Assembly: GCA_964453525.1 (NCBI GenBank)
Contig: CAYVOV010000019.1
Coordinates: 24,406 to 88,405, forward strand
Direction: 5' to 3'
Source: CAYVOV01 sp964453525
GTDB lineage: Bacteria > Chloroflexota > Dehalococcoidia > Dehalococcoidales > UBA2162
Length of the DNA stretch: 64,000 nucleotides
A program made the translations under genes and the position numbers. Numbering within the stretch: the stretch's first letter is position 1; each line of letters starts with the position of its first letter. Of the stretch, positions 16,257-25,045 are shown piece by piece. The notes under the pieces are model-generated. The model did no database searches. It saw only the letters and a list, made by a program, of their open reading frames with translations, and was not told where the DNA came from.

Positions 16257-17447
16257 TCAGGCTACTGCAACCACCTGCGGCTTCTCTCCTATGGTGACAA
16301 TACTTTTCCCCTCGGTTATGTACTTGGGCAGGGCCTTTTCGTCTAGCTCCAGTCCGATTCCGGGACCCTCAGGCGGATAGAAGTAACCGTCCTTGTACTT
16401 CATGGGATTGTTGATGAGGTCAACATCGTTCGGTTTGGTTGTATCGAACGTGTTATACATAAGCACGGGGAAGAAATTGGCCTGCGCTTGCTTGCCATAC
16501 TCGGCATCCGAGCAAAGCCAGTGTGCCTGGGCTGCTGCCTCCCAGGGCCCGTTCATGGCGCCACAATATATCCCCAGATTGGACGCCTTAGCAATGGCTC
16601 CCCACTTCAATCCTTCTGAGATTCCGCCTGCTGACGCCAGCTTGGTACCTACGATATCGGCAGCGTTCTTCTTGATAATCTCCATCAGGCCGGGAATAAG
16701 TACGCTGGACTCATGGGAGCATATCGGTGTCTTCAGAGCGTTACGCAGCGCTGCTAACCCATCAATATCCGAGGTCGCCAACGGCTGCTCAAACTTATAC
16801 AGGTTGCAATCCTCCACCGCTCGACCGAACAGCAGCGCCGTATAGTAGTCCAGACTGGCATTGGCATCAAAAGCCACCTCAGCTCTATCGCCAATTGTTT
16901 TGCTGATCGCCTTTACGTTGCGTATATCAGCCTCTACCGAGTGGACTCCTCCGGCAAATCCTGACGACTTTATTCCAATGCTGGTTACACCGGCAGCTAC
17001 CGCTCTTTCCGCTTCTTCAACTGCTATTTTTACACCTTCCGGCGAACTATCGGTGTGAATAAAGAAGTCGAAACGTATCTTTTCATTAGCCTTACCCCCC
17101 AGAAGCTGGTAGAGAGGCTGGTTATACGCTTTGCCCGCCAGGTCCCACAGAGCAAAGTCTATGGTTGTAACCGCGGCAGGGTACGAAACACCCCACACAG
17201 AGTGGATTGACCTGCCAACCTTGGACATAATTATCCCTATATCCAGCGGGTTGGCACCGATGAGGAACGTCTCCCAGGACTTAACCATCACGATAACGGC
17301 GTCCTGGTTCACACCACCGGCATCAGCCATTCCGGTGATACCTTCATCAGTGTGCAACTTTACCAGCACTACGTTAGAGGCTCTACCTTCGCCTCGCATT
17401 GGACTGGGCACGCTAAGAGGTATACATTCTACTTGGGTAATTTTCAT
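16257..17447 (-). CDS. Mandelate racemase/muconate-lactonizing (enolase superfamily) enzyme
   Basis: 396-residue member of the enolase superfamily, with an N-terminal capping domain (residues 1-125) and a TIM barrel. Visible catalytic residues are Lys in TSIGIKSSGF (about 166), metal-binding Asp in AFDANASLDYY (about 195), Glu in KFEQPLA (about 221) and the ICSHES segment (about 244). A Lys in VGTKLASAGGISE (about 271) matches the muconate-lactonizing type with Lys on both sides. Likely reactions are racemisation, dehydration or cycloisomerisation of a carboxylate. The ATG has an aggagg site upstream. Stands alone. Substrate not predictable. Confidence 0.85.
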   Translation of the reverse strand: MKITQVECIPLSVPSPMRGEGRASNVVLVKLHTDEGITGMADAGGVNQDAVIVMVKSWETFLIGANPLDIGIIMSKVGRSIHSVWGVSYPAAVTTIDFALWDLAGKAYNQPLYQLLGGKANEKIRFDFFIHTDSSPEGVKIAVEEAERAVAAGVTSIGIKSSGFAGGVHSVEADIRNVKAISKTIGDRAEVAFDANASLDYYTALLFGRAVEDCNLYKFEQPLATSDIDGLAALRNALKTPICSHESSVLIPGLMEIIKKNAADIVGTKLASAGGISEGLKWGAIAKASNLGIYCGAMNGPWEAAAQAHWLCSDAEYGKQAQANFFPVLMYNTFDTTKPNDVDLINNPMKYKDGYFYPPEGPGIGLELDEKALPKYITEGKSIVTIGEKPQVVAVA

Positions 17448-17700
17448 TCGTCAACTCCTCCTTTTTTCTAATCGGTCACTACATTCGGTCCGGCTCGCTT
17501 GTGAATCAGATTACGTTTAATAACTATTATTCCAGCCCCCATCTGTGCGGAAGATTATATAATAAATAGTCAAGATAAACAATAGAGAAAGTCGAACTCC
17601 CCCTTAATACACACTGTCTTTTATCTTATTGATAACCCGGTTACCTGCATGAGCTTTTTAATCAGCATTATTGCTGGTTTTTTAGCAAGCCATGGCGAAT

Positions 17701-17740
17701 TTGGCACTAAATCGGCACCTGTTTTGGTACTTTTGGCACC
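17701..17740 (+). promoter_or_regulatory. Four-fold phased TTTGGYAC direct repeats upstream of the HesB-like gene
   Basis: The half-sites ggcac (17703), ggcac (17714), ggtac (17726) and ggcac (17735) are spaced 11, 12 and 9 bases, about one helical turn each. The first is part of ggcactaaatc, also found at 10965. The array ends about 100 bases before the ATG at 17839 and is followed by aatattatga. Likely binding sites for a repressor or activator. Nothing else is seen in the spacer 17448-17838 apart from AT-rich DNA. Confidence 0.5.
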
Positions 17741-17838
17741 AATATTATGACTTTTAAATGTTATAAATAAGACGCAATAGTGAGATTCACTAATATTAAC
17801 CTGGCTGAAATTCGCATAATATAAAAAGAGGGGGAGGA

Positions 17839-18111
17839 ATGATAAGTGTTACTGAACGTGCCAAGCACGAATTACGAAAGCTGTTATCCGAAAATGTAGA
17901 CATTGTTGAAGCGCGTCTACGCCTTCTTGACAGGGGTGGAGGAGTACTGGGTATTGGAGTAGATATTGAAATGCCGGGAGATTACGTTGTAGAGTGCGAA
18001 GACAAGAGAGTACTGGTAATTGAACCAAGGCTCGCTTCCAATCTGGATAATATTACTCTTGATGTTGACGTAACTCCAGAAGGCACTGAACTGGTATTAG
18101 ATTACGCATGA
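17839..18111 (+). CDS. HesB/IscA-fold protein lacking the conserved cysteines
   Basis: 90 residues. The start ISVTERAKHELRKLLSE and the strand pattern RLRLLDRGGGVLGIGVDIEMPGDYVVE resemble the Fe-S biosynthesis A-type (HesB/IscA) fold. The three Cys that bind Fe-S in that family are missing: only one Cys is present (VECEDK). The protein therefore keeps the fold but probably not the cluster-carrier function. A strong gggggagg site precedes the ATG, and an array of direct repeats lies upstream. Followed by a small hairpin and the convergent cupin gene. Confidence 0.7.
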   Translation: MISVTERAKHELRKLLSENVDIVEARLRLLDRGGGVLGIGVDIEMPGDYVVECEDKRVLVIEPRLASNLDNITLDVDVTPEGTELVLDYA

Positions 18112-18200
18112 TAACAGAGAGGGAGAGACAAGCTCCCCCTGAAACAATGCTGCATTTCTCTCCTGACTCTACTTATTCAGGATTCGGTCACAACTCCGCG

Positions 18201-18698
18201 CTAACTTTCAGGCTGAGGTTTGTCCTCTTTTTTACTCGGTTTAATTTCAGCTATTTCTGGCGGATTTAATAAAATATCTTTTCTCGCACTTTCCAGGCTG
18301 CTGGTATATCCCCCGGTCGTTGAGACCTCCAGGAATACGAAAGGTTTGGTGATTTTCTTCACTTTCAGAGGACAGTGCTTTAAGCCCGGCGGTATAGAGA
18401 CAACAGTAGCGGTGGTTATGATATGTTCTTCCTGTTCATCACCCAGACAGATGCTGATTTCCGCTCCTAGATCGTTTATATCTTCCGGGTTTCCGCCGAT
18501 GAAGCAAAGCAATTCATGGAAATCATGTGAGTGGGCTTCCGGTACATGATAGTTCGTACTAATGCAATGGTAACCAAGAGTGGTACCTGACCCGTACTCA
18601 TCGTGGTGAGCAAATATCGACGTGCCCGTCATTCCCGGTTCTGTGTCCTTATAAAAAGGCCCTCTAATCACATTTCTCCAGTATTTCTTCTTTTCCAT
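18201..18698 (-). CDS. Single-domain cupin-like protein related to the bicupin
   Basis: 165 residues from the ATG at 18698, chosen because gggaggaag lies 8-9 bases upstream; the frame stays open for 96 more bases. It matches one repeat of the protein at 12100-13002: EAHSHDFHELLCFIGG corresponds to the HxHPYDECLVFVG metal motif, and DLGAEISICLGDEQEEHIITTATVVSIPPGLKHCPL to the second half. The C-terminal tail is Lys/Glu-rich (KPSKKEDKPQPES). Presumably a metal-binding cupin; no activity assignable. Confidence 0.75.
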   Translation of the reverse strand: MEKKKYWRNVIRGPFYKDTEPGMTGTSIFAHHDEYGSGTTLGYHCISTNYHVPEAHSHDFHELLCFIGGNPEDINDLGAEISICLGDEQEEHIITTATVVSIPPGLKHCPLKVKKITKPFVFLEVSTTGGYTSSLESARKDILLNPPEIAEIKPSKKEDKPQPES

Positions 18699-18853
18699 AT
18701 ATAACTTCCTCCCTCTGTTATAGTTATTAACTGACATTATAATATTCAGGTATTCTACTTTCCAACTGCTTTTGTGTGGACAATTATATGTCAAATAAAA
18801 AAGGAAAACAACAGGGAGAGCCGAACTCTCCCGGAAACAATACTTTGTTTTGT

Positions 18854-19269
18854 TTAGTACTTTGAAGCTCCTATCTCCTCCATCTTGCCGGTTACCATAT
18901 AGACAACTCTTTCGCAGATATTGGTCACTCTATCTGCGCTACGTTCCAGGTTATGGGCCACCCAGATGAGCCGGGTGGCACGGGTGATTGTCCTGGGGTC
19001 TTCAGCCATAAAAGTGAGTAATTCTCTGAATACCTGATCATAAAGGTTGTCAACTTCATCGTCTTCCGCAGCGATGTTCCGGGCGACCTCAGCGTCATGT
19101 TTAACAAATGTGTCCAGACTCCGGTGCAGCATGTCCACCGTCTTATCTGCCATGCGGGGGACATCAATTAGCGGTTTTAAGGGTGGTTCGTCTCCTATCA
19201 TCAGCACAATCTTGACGATACCTTCGGCGTGGTCACCGATACGCTCCACCTCACTGATAATATTTAAGA
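18854..19269 (-). pseudogene. phoU: phoU fragment, N-terminal domain missing
   Basis: The frame reads AVLNIISEVERIGDHAEGIVKI..., the end of the first PhoU domain with its LERIGD metal motif, then the complete second domain ending in ERSADRVTNICERVVYMVTG. The family is about 210-220 residues; here only about 135 remain. The frame is closed by a TAA directly upstream of the homologous part (about 19270), and the ~130 bases up to the CoA-transferase gene show no PhoU-like coding in any frame. A GTG inside the motif could start a 131-residue protein, but most of domain one is gone. Probably a relic of a phosphate-regulon gene broken by rearrangement next to the CaiB-type gene. Confidence 0.7.
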
Positions 19270-19398
19270 CAGCTCGTTAATAATTGAATAGCAGAAGCGA
19301 CCATTTTGAGCCTGAACGCTTGCCCCAGTATCGAACATAGTTTTGTATCTTTGATATCAATATATTTAATTACGCAGTCTAGTAACTTACATATCGAT

Positions 19399-20589
19399 CT
19401 AAAGAACACCTTCATCAGCAAGCTGACTGATTTCACCATACGTATAACCGAGCATTTCAGACAGCACCTGATGGTTATCTTGGCCTAGGTATGGGGCAGG
19501 GTAGTCTATCCTACCTGGAGTTTTGGATAGTTTGAAAATAGAACCGGGGACTTTGACTTTTCCGGAAATTACCTGCTCAACTTCGATGATGGCATTCCGG
19601 CTTAATAACTGCGGGTCATTGCACACTTCCGAGAAGGTTGGAAGTTTTGAGCATGGTATATCGGCATCCCTGAGTATGCTTTGAAGTTCTTCTGTGGTCC
19701 TTGTTTTAGTCCATTCCTTAACGAGGTTATCAATTTCATCTCTGTATTTAACACGCTCGTTCTGGTTTGAATAAAGCGGAGTATCCAGAAGGTCTTCTCG
19801 TCCCATTACGGTGTAAAGCTTTCTAAGCTGGTCAAGGACACCGGCCATAATGAAAATTCTGCCATTCTTGGTAGGGTAAAGATTACATGGTATCATTGCT
19901 GAGTGCTGATTACCTAACCGGGGTGGCTCCTCTCCATTAAGGAAATAATAGGGGGCATATTCAATAGAAGTTAATTGCCAGATACTCTCCTGCATTGAAA
20001 TATCGATAGTCTGGCCTTCACCCGTTCTTAGCCTGTGAAACAAAGCTCCAACGATGGAAAATGCAGTAAAGAGACCGGAAGAAAAATCGGCAATCGATAC
20101 GCCGCACCGGGTAGGATTATCTGGAAAGCCTGTAACCACGGTCATGCCTCCCATTGCCTGTGCAACAGGGTCGAAACCAGGATAATCCCGTAACGGACCA
20201 GTCTGGCCATAAGCAGAAATCGAGGCATATATCAGACCGGGGTTGATTCTGCAAAGTTCCTCGCTGCCAAGGCCAAGTTTGTCCATCGTACCCGGGCTGA
20301 AATTCTCGACGACAACGTCGACTTTTCGCGCCAGTTCCTTGCAGATATCAATACCTTTCTTTTCTCTTAAATTCAAAGAAATACTTTTTTTACCCCGATT
20401 CAAGTTGATGTAAGGACCGCCTTCCATTCCCTCCGTATGAGGTACGTCGTTCCTTGTCAAATCTCCCGCACCGGGTCTTTCAACCTTGATAATATCGGCA
20501 CCGAAATTTTTTAAAAGTAATGTGCAAAACGGTCCTGCATAGACTTGAGTAAAATCCAGTACTTTAGTCCCCTCTAATATACTTGCCAT
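19399..20589 (-). CDS. Class III CoA-transferase (CaiB/BaiF family)
   Basis: 396-residue CoA-transferase moving CoA between carboxylic acids. The N-terminal LDFTQVYAGPFCTLLLKNFGADIIKVE (11-37), the RGKKSISLNL segment (65-74) and VENFSPGTMDKLGLG are hallmark motifs. The catalytic Asp is residue 168 in SIADFSSG. Full length. No acyl-CoA enzyme is adjacent; its partners may be the acyl-CoA dehydrogenases elsewhere in the window. It stands between the truncated phoU and the response regulator, and may have arrived with the rearrangement that cut phoU. Confidence 0.9.
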   Translation of the reverse strand: MASILEGTKVLDFTQVYAGPFCTLLLKNFGADIIKVERPGAGDLTRNDVPHTEGMEGGPYINLNRGKKSISLNLREKKGIDICKELARKVDVVVENFSPGTMDKLGLGSEELCRINPGLIYASISAYGQTGPLRDYPGFDPVAQAMGGMTVVTGFPDNPTRCGVSIADFSSGLFTAFSIVGALFHRLRTGEGQTIDISMQESIWQLTSIEYAPYYFLNGEEPPRLGNQHSAMIPCNLYPTKNGRIFIMAGVLDQLRKLYTVMGREDLLDTPLYSNQNERVKYRDEIDNLVKEWTKTRTTEELQSILRDADIPCSKLPTFSEVCNDPQLLSRNAIIEVEQVISGKVKVPGSIFKLSKTPGRIDYPAPYLGQDNHQVLSEMLGYTYGEISQLADEGVL

Positions 20590-20830
20590 TGATTCTCCCT
20601 TGTGTATTTCCTTGTTATTAGAGCAAGTTAGTGTGTTATTTAAAGGCTATCAATTATAAACTATTGACGCCGGATGTTAATAGTGTACACAAAACCTTTC
20701 ATGCTATTGGCAATCTTGCATAATATTTTTGTTCATGGACTACCAGTAACATGACCGCGGGACTCAAAGCAGAGGTGTAGCCAATCTTGGGAAAAGGTTA
20801 CAATTTGGGCCGGATTATTTAAAAGAAACG

Positions 20831-21523
20831 TTAAACACCGCATCGATATCCTAAACCACGTTCATTTAAAATAACCCTATCTCTATCACCTAGGAGAATA
20901 AGTTTGTTGCGTAGCCGAAAGATGGTCGTCTTTAATAAATAGTAATCATTTTGATATTCTTTTCCCCAGACGCTCGTCAAGAGGGCTTTATTCGATACAA
21001 CATTTCCCATGTTTTGGATTAGCATAGCTAAGAGAGTGAACTCAGTCGGTGTTAGATGAACACGTTGATTAGAGACAAACACTTCCTTAGTATCGAAATG
21101 AATTGTCAATCCATCGGGTAATACTAAAAAATGTTCCGTGTCAAATTCTTCGGTTTTTCGGAAAAGGGCATCACATCTAGCTGATATTTCAATCGGACTA
21201 TAAGGTTTAGTTATGATATCATCCGCCCCTGCTTCTAAAAGCCTGCTGTGATTATCAGCCATACATTTTTCATTTAGCACGATTAGAAAGGCATTTGAGC
21301 ACCGTCGGATTCTTTCTATCAAGTTAATTTCAGCTGTATTAGGAAATCCACAATAAAGGATTATAAGGTTGGGTTCAACAGATGAGATAAGAGCTTCAAT
21401 ATCAACAGTGCTACTCCCGATGATTATCAGTACGTCGGAGAATCGCTTTCTTAGATGGGTGGAGATGTTATCGATATCTTTAAAATCATTCCCTATAATG
21501 ATGACTTTCATTTGTTCATTCAC
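20831..21523 (-). CDS. OmpR/PhoB-type response regulator with degenerate receiver
   Basis: 230 residues: a receiver-like domain (1-118) and a winged-helix effector (about 130-228; LTPTEFTLLAMLIQNMG ... RLRNKL ... ERGLGYRC). The receiver lacks the phosphoacceptor: the position reads LIILYCGFP, with Tyr57 where Asp is expected. The acidic pair is reduced to GND (11-13). The Lys (ITKPYSP) is kept. It is therefore unlikely to be activated by Asp phosphorylation and may bind DNA constitutively or respond to another signal. No histidine kinase is adjacent. The effector domain is canonical and should bind DNA. Confidence 0.85.
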   Translation of the reverse strand: MNEQMKVIIIGNDFKDIDNISTHLRKRFSDVLIIIGSSTVDIEALISSVEPNLIILYCGFPNTAEINLIERIRRCSNAFLIVLNEKCMADNHSRLLEAGADDIITKPYSPIEISARCDALFRKTEEFDTEHFLVLPDGLTIHFDTKEVFVSNQRVHLTPTEFTLLAMLIQNMGNVVSNKALLTSVWGKEYQNDYYLLKTTIFRLRNKLILLGDRDRVILNERGLGYRCGV

Positions 21524-21544
21524 TCTTAGAAAGGAGGAAATTAC

Positions 21545-21635
21545 AATATACAGTATTCCCTCCTTGTTATAAAAATAATAAAGGCATCATTTTTCAGTAT
21601 TTCTTAGTAGAAAATAATGCCTTTACTTTTCGATT
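21545..21635. repeat. Intergenic repeat pair, copy 1
   Basis: About 90 bases upstream of the response regulator match 25046-25138. Shared blocks include aatacag-t-ttccctcctt, tttcttag-agaaaataatgccttt and cttttcgatt. The copy contains an imperfect inverted repeat (aaaggcatcatttt / aaaataatgccttt). In both places it lies next to the 5' side of a minus-strand gene or just beyond a gene end, so a regulatory or mobile origin is possible. Confidence 0.7.
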
Positions 21636-21753
21636 TCCTTCCATCTCATATACATTTTTAGCGAGTAACCAGGAAATCGCATAGCATATTTTAAATAATA
21701 CGATTTACAGGATACTACAGCATAATAAATGATAATGTCAAGTCTTGAGCAAG

Positions 21754-21998
21754 AAGGTTCTGTTTGCATTTGGTAGTTTTTCTTTACCTCACCCTTTGCC
21801 CCTCTCCGGCCTTAAATGCTTTTAAACAATTCTCAATGGTTCAGGGCGGAGAGGGGAGAAACAGAGAGAGGGGGGCTCTGCCCCCTCTCTCAAACTCCTT
21901 CCCCCTCAAACAATAATATAATATCGACAATAAACGGGTACTGTTTGAGGGGGATAAAGAGGGTGACAAATTTATACCAACCAAGACCGAATAGTACC
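21754..21998. repeat. Dispersed intergenic repeat, copy 2, with nested insertion
   Basis: Same element as 13844-13984, including the 12-bp inverted repeat (21901-21912 / 21942-21953) and flanks. It is split by about 104 extra bases (about 21794-21897). The insert itself contains cccctctccg / cggagagggg (21800-21809 / 21847-21856) and an 11-bp hairpin gagagaggggg / ccccctctctc (21864-21891). It looks like one palindromic repeat inserted inside another. Confidence 0.8.
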
Positions 21999-21999
21999 A

Positions 22000-22860
22000 G
22001 CAAGAATGCATCAGAGACAGCTTACTGAATCTGTAAAAGTTATTAGGGTTTGCCATGCTAGGCTTTGGAGCTTGAAAACCAAGACTGGAGAAGGTTATCT
22101 TGCTGATAAAAAGGAGGGAAGGTAACTTACTGTGAAGGAGCAACGCGATCATAAAGAGCTTGTCAGCATCGATTAGGCAAGCAGACAGGCAAACAGTGCT
22201 CCAGCACGAATAGCGGACTGGAAAGCCACCCCGGCAAATCCGACAACCGTCACCAAGCTAAGAAAGGGGGTAGAAATAGTATGAGACGCCTCGACTTTGG
22301 TAAAGATTATATCCCTCACCCTTAGGCTGTCAACGGTAAAGGCTTTATTCGAGCTTTGGTTCACCCTTAACAGTCCGGTGGTCTTGGGATAAGACTTCTG
22401 GTAGCGGGTCGAGGAAGAAACAATAGCAGAATCATCTGGCAGAATAGAAAATTCACTATAGGAAGATAGCCCGAGACTCTTGACACCCTACGTAGCGGTA
22501 GAGATCCCTGTACTTGTCTGTTGCATTCCTTTAAATGTAGTCGTTTTCAGGTAAGAGGTTAGATTTGGTATAAAAGGCGGCAATGTCAACTCTTTGAACT
22601 ACATTCTGCCAGGTGGACAGGTATGACCTCCGCAGGATCTGAAATTCTAGAATATCTGCCTCGAAGACGTTATTGGTAGGGTTATCGGATAAATACTTCT
22701 AAGAAGTGCTGCTATCAACCTGATCCGATATGAGTTATAAAAGTTAGTTAGCATTCTAATCAATAATATAATGCGGATTCCGATGAAATCGGCCACCTTT
22801 CTGCTCCAAATCAGCCAGAAACGATGACATCAGTATGAGAAGAAGAAAGAACCCTGTTTC
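22000..22860. other. Decayed intergenic DNA without a credible gene
   Basis: No frame has both a ribosome site and a recognisable product. A 63-codon minus frame (22173-22364) ends in a hydrophobic helix but matches nothing I know. gattccgatgaaatcggcca (22778-22797) resembles the terminal repeat wording of IS21-type elements, hinting at an old insertion end; only one copy is seen. Confidence 0.5.
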
Positions 22861-22866
22861 CAGTAT

Positions 22867-22902
22867 TAAGGGGCACTCCCCAGTCATGGGGAGTGCCCCT
22901 TA
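22867..22902. terminator. Perfect 16-bp hairpin at the end of the substrate-binding protein gene
   Basis: taaggggcactcccca (22867-22882), loop gtca, exact complement 22887-22902. It lies 35 bases beyond the stop of the minus-strand lipoprotein gene, in the same style (16-bp stem, 4-base loop) as the hairpins at 1661 and 16145. Confidence 0.75.
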
Positions 22903-22937
22903 TTTGTTCCAAGTTTCTCAAAGCCCGGAACCGATGC

Positions 22938-24816
22938 CTAGTATCCCATTTCTTTTTTCAGTTCCTGGTCTATCCAGGCATATTGAAGCCAGCCGTTGTG
23001 TTCAAACTCGATTACATTCATTTCACCATGATATCTCTTCAGCCACGGCTGCCATATGACATTTAGAAACTCTGTTGGCACATCACAGTAATAGACCTGG
23101 TGAGTTTGATACGCGGCTAATTTCTTGACCAGTTGATACCACTCATCTGACCAGGGCACAGCCTTACAAATTTCTAGGTAGCCCTCATCTATTATCGGGT
23201 CACTGACTCTAGAAAAATTGAAGTAGCCACCCTGCCGCACAATCTCGAAAGTTCCGGCCACACCATTGGAAGGCCAGGCCGTGCTTATCATCTGATTGTA
23301 AGTCTTTTTGTTGGTAAGATGAGAAGAGACAGACTGCTCTACCAGATCAAGACTCAGGTCAACGCCAATTTTGTCCCAGTAGGCCTTGAGCATGGAGATA
23401 AAGTCCGCATTTCTTTGGGTGACGACCATTTCGCATTTAAATCCATCGGGATAGCCGGCCTTAGCCAGTAGCTTCTTTGCCTCTTCCGGGTTATACTCAT
23501 AAATTTCCTTGGTGTCAAAGCCGTCGGGTGCCAGGCCGAGTTCCTCAAGCGGAGTGTAGGCCTTCGACCATTCTTTCTTTTGGAAAGAAGCTATAGGATA
23601 CTGGTATATAACAGCGTTTCCCTGGTAGTACTCATCTATGAGCTCCTGATAGTTTATCCCCATCATCAGCGCGCGCCGGACATTGATGTCAGTGAAGGGT
23701 AGCTCTGGCTTGTCAAGCCTGTAACTTGGCATCATGCACAGCCCGAGATACTTTCGTGATTGTAGCTCGGGGTTAGTCCCTTCTAACTCGGCTAATTGCT
23801 CCCAAGTCACACCGGTGTATCGGTCAGCCTGGCATGTCCGTATTGCTGCTAATCGGGTAGAAGCATCAGGGATGACAAGGATCTTGACGGTGTCTATATA
23901 GGGGAGCTGGTTCCCCTGGATGTAGGGGTCCTTTTCCCAGAAAGTGGGATTCTTGACGAAACGGTAAGAGGAGTTGGGAACACAACTATCCATCATGAAG
24001 GGTCCGGTGCCAACAACATTAGACCAATCTACACTACTTCCGTATTTCTCTATCACTTCATGCGCGTAATGCTTTATACACTGACAGACAAATCTGTGTG
24101 TGAAATACTGGTGTCCCGGGGGAGTCTTAACCACCACCGTCCATTTATCAGTGGCATATGCATCAACCGGGGCATCCGCGAGAGCAAGGAAATAAGCTCC
24201 GCTTGTTTTTTGGTCAATATAGTTACGTCTAATGTTATAGACGGCGTCATCAGCAGTAAATTCTCTCCCGCCGACCAGTTGGCTGGCCTCAAGCTTGGGG
24301 TTATACGAAAAGTGAACCCCTTTACGGATGTGGTAGATGACGGTGTCATCACCTTCAAACTCCCAGCTTTCGGCCAACTCGCCCTTATTGAACCAAAAGT
24401 TCGAGTAAAAGCTTATGTTGTAGTCGCTCTCTTCGGTGCCGGCTGGCCCCATTGTCCAGTCTCCGGTACATAGTTCTTTAAGTAGGTAGCTTCCCCAACT
24501 ACCAAATTGCATAGGCCCCCATCCAGTCTCATCCCAGGTGATAGTGTCAGAGGTCACAACTGTAGTATATGTCCCGCCGTATCTTGGCTTTTCGAAGGTT
24601 TTTTCTACTACCGTTCCATCCTTCTTGGTCAGTTTCACCGTTAGCATTTGTGCCTCTGGGTAGTACCTCCCCTTCTGCCACTGTGCCCTCTTCTTCCTCT
24701 TCTTCGCCTATTACCACTTCTTCTTCTTCCTCCACGGTGGTTGTTCCGCATGATGCCACTATTAGACAGAGCACCATCAGAAGACTGATGCATATCCAAA
24801 CGATCTTCACTTTCAT
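22938..24816 (-). pseudogene. Peptide/oligopeptide-binding lipoprotein (SBP family 5), frameshifted
   Basis: Extracellular family-5 substrate-binding protein of an ABC peptide or nickel transporter. The first 50 codons (from the ATG at 24816, ggaggtgc upstream) encode a signal peptide with lipobox LIVASC, then a Glu-rich linker (TTTVEEEEEVV...). At about 24650-24665 the coding frame shifts by +1. The rest (22938-24647; KPRYGGTYTTVV ... FTADDAVYNIRRNY ... TGPFMMDSC ... VRRALMMGINY) continues in the second frame to a full-length end. An ATG in the second frame would start a protein without a signal peptide. A sequencing error, a real null or a frameshift-expressed gene cannot be told apart here. 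No permease or ATPase genes are adjacent. Confidence 0.8.
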
Positions 24817-24953
24817 CACCCATGCACCTCCTTATTAAACAGATATTATAGTTTCATAATTAGTGCCAAGTAACAATGTGTAAAATCCATACAAATTTCA
24901 TATCACCCCCCTTTATTGGCTGGTCTTGCCACACCTTGCCACGGAGGTGAATA

Positions 24954-25007
24954 ATGGCATTTAGCATTACTATCAGGCTAGAAAGAAACCTGTGTAAGCC
25001 TCATTGA
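24954..25007 (+). CDS. Possible 17-residue peptide with a strong ribosome site
   Basis: acggaggtgaat directly precedes an ATG, and the frame gives MAFSITIRLERNLCKPH then stop. A small hairpin (aaacca ... tggttt, 25015-25038) follows within 10 bases. It could be a leader peptide, a remnant of a lost gene's start, or chance. The rest of the 24817-25160 spacer holds only the repeat at 25046. Confidence 0.25.
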   Translation: MAFSITIRLERNLCKPH

Positions 25008-25045
25008 TGCGGCAAAACCAGCATCAATGCTTTGGTTTATTCAAA

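Noticed and set aside
17701..17740. Sigma-54 (-24/-12) promoter reading of TTGGCACTAAATCGGCA
   Set aside because: GG and GC are correctly spaced at 17703 and 17715, but the -12 element is poor and the fourfold phased repeat explains the motif better as an operator.
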